Source of the DNA: Cellulomonadaceae bacterium
GTDB lineage: Bacteria > Actinomycetota > Actinomycetes > Actinomycetales > Cellulomonadaceae
Direction: 5' to 3'
Assembly (NCBI GenBank): GCA_031256435.1
Contig: JAIRQO010000032.1
Coordinates: 1 to 56,896, forward strand
DNA length: 56,896 bases
Position numbers and translations under genes: made by a program. Positions 52,101-56,896 of this stretch are shown here, one piece after another (position 1 is the first letter of the stretch; the number at the start of each line of letters is the position of its first letter). The notes beneath the pieces are model-generated. The model saw nothing but the letters and a program-made list of their open reading frames with translations, was not told the origin of the DNA and made no database searches.

Positions 52101-54008
52101 ATGGCAGTTGTTTCCATGCGCCAGCTCTTGGAGAGCGGTGTTCACTTCGGACACCAGACGCGCCGTTGGAACCCCAAGATGAAGCCGTACATTCTTGCAG
52201 AACGCAACGGCATCTACATTGTGGACCTTCAGCAATCCCTGTCCTTCATTAACCTTGCTTATGACTTTGTGAAGGAGACGGTCACCCGCGGTGGCGCAAT
52301 CCTCTTTGTTGGCACCAAGAAGCAAGCCCAGGAACCCGTTGCCGAGCAGGCTGCTCGGGTGGGAATGCCCTACGTGAACCACCGCTGGCTCGGTGGTATG
52401 TTGACCAACTTCCAGACCGTCAACAAGCGCCTTCAGCGCCTCAAGGAACTGGAGCAGATGGACCTGGACAACGTGGCCGCCTCTGCCTTCACCAAGAAGG
52501 AACTGCTCATGATGCGCCGCGAGAAGGACAAGCTCGCGCGTACCCTGGGCGGAATCCGCGACATGGCCAAGGTGCCGGCTGCTGTATGGGTAGTGGACAC
52601 CAACAAGGAGCACCTCGCTGTTGCCGAAGCCAAGAAGCTCGGTATCCCCGTGGTGGCCATTTTGGACACCAACTGTGACCCGGATGATGTGGACTACGCC
52701 ATCCCGGGCAATGATGACGCTATTCGTGCCATTGGCCTGTTGACCCGCGTGATCGCGGACGCTGTTGCCGATGGCCTGGTGGCTCGCGCTACCGGCAAGA
52801 CGGGCACGGACGAGTCCACTGGTGACGCTCAGCCCATGGCCGAGTGGGAAGCGGAGCTTCTCCAGGTTGCTCAGGCAACGGCTGCCCAGGCAGAAGCCCC
52901 GGCCGAGCCCGTTGCTGAGGCCCCGGTTGCTCCGATGGTCGAAGCGCCTGCCGCACCGGTTGCAGAAGCACCCGCAGCCCCCGTGGTGGAAGCTCCGGCC
53001 GCACCGGTTGCAGAAGCACCCGCAGCCCCCGTAGTCGAAGCACCCGCAGCCCCCGCGGTGGAAGCCCCTGCGGCACCCGTTGTTGAAGCCCCGGCCGAAC
53101 CCGTTCCCGCCAAGACCGTTGAGACCCCGGCAAAGCCTGCCAAGGACACCCCCAAGGAGAAGAAGCCCGTGGCCAAAGTTGCCCTCGCCGACATCAAGGA
53201 ACTGCGTGCCCGTACCGGCGCCGGAATGACGGACGTCAAGAAGGCTCTGGAAGAGGCCGGCGGTGACATGGAAGGCGCCATCGAGGTCATCCGCAAGCGC
53301 GGTTTGGCTAAGGCTGCCAAGCGTGAAGGCAACACGGCCTCGGAAGGTCTGATTGCCGTCAAGGTGGAGGACGCTGCCGACGGTCAGGTTGCCACCATGA
53401 TTGAACTCAACGCCGAAACGGACTTTGTGGTCAAGAACGCTAAGTTCATTGCCATGGCGGACCAGATTGTGGAAGCCGCCGCTGCCGTCAAGGCTGAGGA
53501 TTTGGACGCCGCTCTCGCTGCCCCCGTAGGCAAAGAGACCGTGGCTGACGTAGTGTCCCAGGCCGCTGGAACCATGGGTGAAAAGATTGTTCTGCGCCGC
53601 GTCACGCGGGTGGAGGGTCCCAAGATCACCACGTACCTGCACAAGACGGCTACGGACCTCCCGCCGTCCATCGGTGTTCTGGTGGTCACGGACGAGGCTG
53701 CGAAATCCGTGGCCATGGACGTGGCTCAGCACGTAGCTGCAATGGCTCCCGAGTACCTCACCCGTGAGGACGTCCCCGCAGCCGTAGTGGACAAGGAGCG
53801 GGAGATTGCACGCGAACTGTCCATTGCTGAGGGCAAGCCGGAAAAGGCCCTTCCCAAGATTGTGGAAGGCCGCGTCAATGGCTTCTTCAAGGATGCCGTG
53901 CTGGACGAGCAGCCTCTGGCTAAGGACACCAAGACCACCGTGGGCAAGTACGTTGCTGCCACCAACGGCGAACTCAAGAAGTTTGTTCGCTTCCGTGTGG
54001 GTGTGTAA
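52101..54008 (+). CDS. rpsB-tsf: Ribosomal protein uS2 - elongation factor Ts fusion
   Basis: One open frame of 635 aa encodes two normally separate proteins. Residues 1-256 are complete uS2 ([20 protein letters not shown] ... AEWEAELLQ). Residues 257-356 are a linker of about ten 8-residue units (EAPAAPVV type), then Lys/Pro-rich. Residues 357-635 are a full EF-Ts ([42 protein letters not shown]). S2 is part of the small ribosomal subunit; EF-Ts recharges EF-Tu with GTP. No stop occurs between them. A GTG at 53169 with AAGGAG 9 nt upstream could start free EF-Ts from the same mRNA. Confidence 0.93.
   Translation: MAVVSMRQLLESGVHFGHQTRRWNPKMKPYILAERNGIYIVDLQQSLSFINLAYDFVKETVTRGGAILFVGTKKQAQEPVAEQAARVGMPYVNHRWLGGMLTNFQTVNKRLQRLKELEQMDLDNVAASAFTKKELLMMRREKDKLARTLGGIRDMAKVPAAVWVVDTNKEHLAVAEAKKLGIPVVAILDTNCDPDDVDYAIPGNDDAIRAIGLLTRVIADAVADGLVARATGKTGTDESTGDAQPMAEWEAELLQVAQATAAQAEAPAEPVAEAPVAPMVEAPAAPVAEAPAAPVVEAPAAPVAEAPAAPVVEAPAAPAVEAPAAPVVEAPAEPVPAKTVETPAKPAKDTPKEKKPVAKVALADIKELRARTGAGMTDVKKALEEAGGDMEGAIEVIRKRGLAKAAKREGNTASEGLIAVKVEDAADGQVATMIELNAETDFVVKNAKFIAMADQIVEAAAAVKAEDLDAALAAPVGKETVADVVSQAAGTMGEKIVLRRVTRVEGPKITTYLHKTATDLPPSIGVLVVTDEAAKSVAMDVAQHVAAMAPEYLTREDVPAAVVDKEREIARELSIAEGKPEKALPKIVEGRVNGFFKDAVLDEQPLAKDTKTTVGKYVAATNGELKKFVRFRVGV
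52893..53109 (+). repeat. 24-bp tandem repeats encoding the S2-EF-Ts linker
   Basis: About nine to ten units of the form GAAGCACCCGCAGCCCCCGT encode 8-residue Glu-Ala-Pro-Ala-Ala-Pro-Val-Val repeats. Adjacent units are near-identical at the DNA level, so copy number may vary and assembly here deserves care. Confidence 0.85.
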
Positions 54009-54088
54009 CTGAACCACGGGTGACTCAGCACCTCAGTGACACCGCAGCCCGGTGTGACCCACCCCGGTGCCTGTCACCCACCCCATGA

Positions 54089-54126
54089 CAAAGCCCGCCT
54101 CAGGTTCTCCCTGACGGCGGGCTTTG
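54089..54126. terminator. Terminator after rpsB-tsf
   Basis: CAAAGCCCGCC-TCAGG at 54089-54104 pairs with CCTGA-C-GGCGGGCTTTG ending at 54126, a long stem with one bulge. It lies between the fusion gene and the convergent substrate-binding protein gene, and can serve both. Confidence 0.85.
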
Positions 54127-54174
54127 TGGTGTTCAGACGCAGCTTGCTTGGACCCAGTCCAACTGATTCAGAAA

Positions 54175-55116
54175 CTACTGACAGGAGTCAATGACCGGCG
54201 GGTACTCGTACTCCTTGGGCTTGTAACCCGTCCCAGCAGTGTGGCGGTCCACAAAGCGCTGCCATGAGCCGTCGGCAATCATCTCGTTGAGAGCACCGTT
54301 AATGGCTTCACACATTTCCGTCTGTCCCTTGGGAATGGCGATGCCGAGGCGTTCGGTTTGGAATTTGGAACCCAAGAGCCGAACCTTGCCGAAGAACTCG
54401 TCAGCTGCAGCAATTCCGGCGAGCGTCAGATCGTTACTGGCTGCTGCATCGGCCTCGCCAGCAATCACGGCTTCCGTGCAATCAGAAACGGAGTCACGGT
54501 GCACAATGTCCAACTGATTACCGAACATCTCAATCAAGCGCTTTTCCACATTGGAATTTAGTTGCGCACAGATCTTGTGACCAGGGAAGGTGGCCACGCC
54601 GGTGATGGACACGTTGTCAGCCTGGACCACCATGTCTTCAGCAGCAATCAGGTAAGGCCCCGCAAAGTCGATGTCTTCGCGCAACTTCTCGGAAATGGCA
54701 ACCGTGGCCACCACCAAGTCAACGGTTCCGTCTTGGAGGAAGGGAACACGGTCAGAGGGGTTGGTTTCAATCCATTCCACTTCAGAGGGCGGATAGCCCA
54801 ACTTCCATGCCACATAAGCAGCAACATCCACATCAAACCCGGACGGCGTGCCATCCTCATTCATCCAGCCAACACCTGGCCGATTCATGAAAATCCCAAT
54901 GCGGAGATGATCGCTAGAACTCGTCGCATCGTCGGCAGCGTCCTCGTCTGTGCCCTCAGTGCCCTCCACCGATGCTTCGTCGTCTGTTGCTGCCAGCGTG
55001 GATGCCTCAGCGCCAGACGGCTCTGCTGAGGTGTCGCTGGAGCAGGCGGTGAGACCCGCCGGAACGAGCAGCGCGGCGGCGAGTAGTGCTGCGCTGGTGC
55101 GGAAGATGCGCTTCAT
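54175..55116 (-). CDS. Amino-acid ABC transporter substrate-binding lipoprotein
   Basis: A 313-aa family-3 solute-binding protein. The signal peptide ends in the lipobox LTACSS. An acidic, low-complexity spacer of about 40 residues is followed by the binding domain: LRIGIFMNRPGVGWMNEDG, GFDVDVAAYVAWKLGY, DLVVATVAISEKLREDIDFAGPY and a typical YKPKEYEYPP end. Glutamate/aspartate-like ligands are common in the family. No permease or ATPase gene is next to it; its neighbours are two secreted SH3b proteins. AAGGGG is upstream of the ATG. Confidence 0.85.
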   Translation of the reverse strand: MKRIFRTSAALLAAALLVPAGLTACSSDTSAEPSGAEASTLAATDDEASVEGTEGTDEDAADDATSSSDHLRIGIFMNRPGVGWMNEDGTPSGFDVDVAAYVAWKLGYPPSEVEWIETNPSDRVPFLQDGTVDLVVATVAISEKLREDIDFAGPYLIAAEDMVVQADNVSITGVATFPGHKICAQLNSNVEKRLIEMFGNQLDIVHRDSVSDCTEAVIAGEADAAASNDLTLAGIAAADEFFGKVRLLGSKFQTERLGIAIPKGQTEMCEAINGALNEMIADGSWQRFVDRHTAGTGYKPKEYEYPPVIDSCQ

Positions 55117-55128
55117 GGTGTGTGCCCC

Positions 55129-55902
55129 TTACTTGGTGGCGAACAGAGCGAGAACCCTCGCCTGCCCGTGGACTAGATCACAGGTCTGAATGAGAATGTC
55201 GCCTTCAAGCCGATCGATCAGCAGACTGGAACTGAAGAGTTCTACTTCGGTGACCGTATCCACTTTGAATTCTTTGCCGTCAATCGTCATGGTGTCACCC
55301 GGTTCCATATCCAGCAGAAGTTCGCCGCCACAGTAGGAGTGCTGAGCGTAGTAGGGCTTACCAATCGCTTCGGAAATCGCCGTGAACTCGGTCAACCCGC
55401 CAAGGCACGCATCCACGGCTTCGTCGGACCCGCGGTTCACCACCGTGGTGACGTAGTACGGATCGCCATCGTTCAGGAAGTGCCGGGCGGACACGTAGCC
55501 ACCTTGATCGGCAATGCGGAGCCATTGACCCACATGACCATCAATCGTCAGTTCCACGCCGGGGGTCAGGACGGCAGCAATGTCATAGGCGCGTCCAGGG
55601 CCAACGTGAATGTTGGGGGGTTGCGTAGTGATCAGGGTGTACGGATCGTCATCCTGCATGTGATCCCAGAATGCCTGCTGTTGGGCGTCAATGGTGTCCT
55701 CGTGCAGGTGATGGATGGGGAAGAGTACCGTGGACGTGTCCATCAAACCAGGCGCGTCATCGGGACCGGAGGCATCGTCGTCGGTGAAGACGAGGGTGGC
55801 CGATTTATCATCCGTAGCCTCAGTCGTTCCGCCACTCGAGCATGCTGCGCACCCCAGTACCAGAGCCGCTACCGCCAGGGTGGCCGTAATTGAACGTCGC
55901 AT
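55129..55902 (-). CDS. Secreted SH3b protein with sortase-like C-terminus
   Basis: 257 aa. An N-terminal signal with a probable lipid-attachment Cys (VLGCAACSS) precedes an SH3b domain (NIHVGPGRAYDIAAVLTPG ... GQWLRIADQGGYVSARHF). The last 110 residues show a conserved Cys pair (DACLGGLT; HSYCGGEL), then LLDMEPGDTMTIDG and ILIQTCDLVHGQARVLAL. The His ... TC ... Arg order and the GD turn resemble a shortened sortase domain. The upstream gene encodes a paralogous C-terminus. AAGGAG, 7 nt from the ATG, overlaps the previous gene's stop region; the substrate-binding protein follows 12 bp later. Confidence 0.65.
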   Translation of the reverse strand: MRRSITATLAVAALVLGCAACSSGGTTEATDDKSATLVFTDDDASGPDDAPGLMDTSTVLFPIHHLHEDTIDAQQQAFWDHMQDDDPYTLITTQPPNIHVGPGRAYDIAAVLTPGVELTIDGHVGQWLRIADQGGYVSARHFLNDGDPYYVTTVVNRGSDEAVDACLGGLTEFTAISEAIGKPYYAQHSYCGGELLLDMEPGDTMTIDGKEFKVDTVTEVELFSSSLLIDRLEGDILIQTCDLVHGQARVLALFATK

Positions 55903-55912
55903 GTGAATCTCC

Positions 55913-56896
55913 TTACGCTCGAACGAGGCCGACAACACGCATGCCATCGCCACTATTGTGACAGGTTTGGAGAAGGATAGTTCCCTCCATCCCTTGAAGT
56001 ACGCCAGCCTTATCACCCTTGGTGATGTCTCGGGTGTCCACCACAACAAAGACCCCCAGGTCCTTAATTTCCACGGTGTTGCCCTTCACCAGCGAGAGAA
56101 TGGGCTGACCGCTGCAGTGGTTGTGAATGGGGTAATAGTCTTTCCCCAGGTAGGTGGAAACGTCCGGGCTGTAGGTCAACCCACCCGCACATTTATCCAC
56201 TGCGGCTTGGTGGTCAATATTGGCCACGTAGGTCTGCCAGGTGTATTCGGATTTCTCTTCGGTGACCTTCACCGGCTTGGTGGGCGCTTCCGAGGGGGAG
56301 GACAGGTATTGGGTGGAAACGAAGGAGCCGTCAGTCAAGCGGTAGAAGCCATACGCTTCACCATTGACCGTCACCTTAGCGTTCGCTTCCAACTCGCCCG
56401 TCTTGACGTACCCCAACCCGGGGCCGTTGCGGACGTTGACCGCAGCAGTGGTGATCATTTCCTCGGGCGGTATGGGGTTCACGCCCTGCAGGTTCTCCGA
56501 GTGTGCCTCTTGTTGGGCGTACCGCTCAGCAATGGCTGATGCTTCCGCTTCACGCTGGGAGCGAGCCTGATCCTCGGCGGCAACTCGAGCCTGTTCTACA
56601 GCCGTTTTGGCATCAGCAACAAGGCCTTTGGCCGTGGCGACCTTCGCATGAGCGGCTGCAGCGGCATCCTTGGCTTCAGCAGTACCTTCCTGATCGGCGC
56701 GAGCCTGTGCCTCTTCGGCTTCCTTGGTGGCGTCAGCCAACTCTTCCTCAGCCCGCGTGACCAGTTGGGCCTTGCGGGCCAACTCTTCATGAGCCATCTC
56801 CGCCTGCGACGATTCCCAATCCACATATTCGGCCGTCTCGTCCAGTTTCTTCTGAATTTCATCGGAGAGGGCGATGCGACGATTAATTTCCTCTTG
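55913..56896 (-). CDS. Coiled-coil SH3b protein with sortase-like C-terminus (N-terminus outside window)
   Basis: Partial gene: the frame stays open to the window edge, so the start and any signal peptide lie beyond 56896. At least 327 codons are visible. A long Ala/Glu/Lys-rich coiled coil (about 150 residues) is followed by an SH3b domain (TAAVNVRNGPGLGYVKTGEL), a short linker, and a C-terminus like that of the next gene: VDKCAGGLT, IHNHCSGQPILSL, VKGNTVEI, ILLQTCHNSGDGMRVVGL. The His ... TC ... Arg pattern suggests a sortase-like fold. It probably spans or sits at the cell surface. Confidence 0.65.
   Translation of the reverse strand, partial: QEEINRRIALSDEIQKKLDETAEYVDWESSQAEMAHEELARKAQLVTRAEEELADATKEAEEAQARADQEGTAEAKDAAAAAHAKVATAKGLVADAKTAVEQARVAAEDQARSQREAEASAIAERYAQQEAHSENLQGVNPIPPEEMITTAAVNVRNGPGLGYVKTGELEANAKVTVNGEAYGFYRLTDGSFVSTQYLSSPSEAPTKPVKVTEEKSEYTWQTYVANIDHQAAVDKCAGGLTYSPDVSTYLGKDYYPIHNHCSGQPILSLVKGNTVEIKDLGVFVVVDTRDITKGDKAGVLQGMEGTILLQTCHNSGDGMRVVGLVRA

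Noticed and set aside
51945-54017. A 690-codon open frame antisense to rpsB-tsf, rich in Gly/Cys/His
   Set aside because: It mirrors the Ala/Pro repeat and strong codon bias of the sense gene; it shows no recognisable domain and the sense strand encodes S2 and EF-Ts.

Overview
The window is high-GC DNA from an actinomycete (class Actinomycetia; the family is uncertain, with Actinomycetaceae-like lineages plausible). The evidence is a Pup ligase (PafA), phosphatidylinositol mannoside genes (pgsA-patA-pimA), sepH, DUF4193/DUF3710/DUF3159/DUF2469/DUF5998 proteins, and two gene orders that I know as conserved in actinobacteria: parC / GNAT-ACS / DUF5998 / phosphodiesterase ... sepH / IMPase / DUF4193 / dut / DUF3710 / DUF3159, and rplS-lepB-rnhB-DUF2469-yraN-comM-dprA-xerC-M23-rpsB-tsf. 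Many genes appear to be leaderless: a TANNNT or CACAAT hexamer sits 6-7 nt before an ATG or GTG with no Shine-Dalgarno (SD) sequence. I used that pattern to choose several starts.

Layout. 1-1.8 kb: an 86-bp tandem repeat and pafA. 1.8-3.4 kb: a single AAA+/DUF234 ATPase gene between two identical 35-bp direct repeats, which looks like a small inserted cassette. 3.4-6.2 kb: ferrous iron uptake, feoA-feoB-feoC. 6.2-7.0 kb: a HepT/MntA (HEPN/nucleotidyltransferase) toxin-antitoxin pair whose antitoxin carries an N-terminal HTH. 7.1-14.2 kb: parC diverging from a GNAT/acyl-CoA synthetase gene, then DUF5998 and a phosphodiesterase. 14.3-32.4 kb: a [NiFe]-hydrogenase island with hypE-C-D, an SDR, katG, hypB-hypA, hypF, tatC-tatA, the structural genes hyaA-B-C with protease hyaD, a second hypA, a degenerate large-subunit-like gene, a second hypC, and tatB. 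All three Tat genes are thus interleaved with an enzyme whose small subunit needs Tat export. 32.5-38.6 kb: conserved housekeeping genes. 38.7-43.3 kb: an alcohol dehydrogenase and the PIM lipid operon. 43.3-54.1 kb: the rplS-to-tsf block. 54.2 kb to the end: a minus-strand operon of a solute-binding lipoprotein and two secreted SH3b proteins with sortase-like C-termini; the last gene runs off the window.

Three observations stand out. (1) rpsB and tsf form one uninterrupted reading frame that encodes ribosomal protein S2 joined to elongation factor Ts by an Ala/Pro/Glu/Val repeat linker, with a possible internal SD/GTG start for free EF-Ts. (2) The hydrogenase cytochrome b subunit carries about 180 extra N-terminal residues that resemble the nucleotide-binding domain of P-type H+-ATPases. 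(3) Beside the true hydrogenase genes lies a second large-subunit-like protein that keeps all four metal-ligand cysteines but lacks the maturation cleavage histidine, and it has its own hypA and hypC paralogues. Short in-register tandem duplications at gene junctions and linkers recur throughout the window. No transposase, CRISPR array, tRNA or rRNA was recognised.
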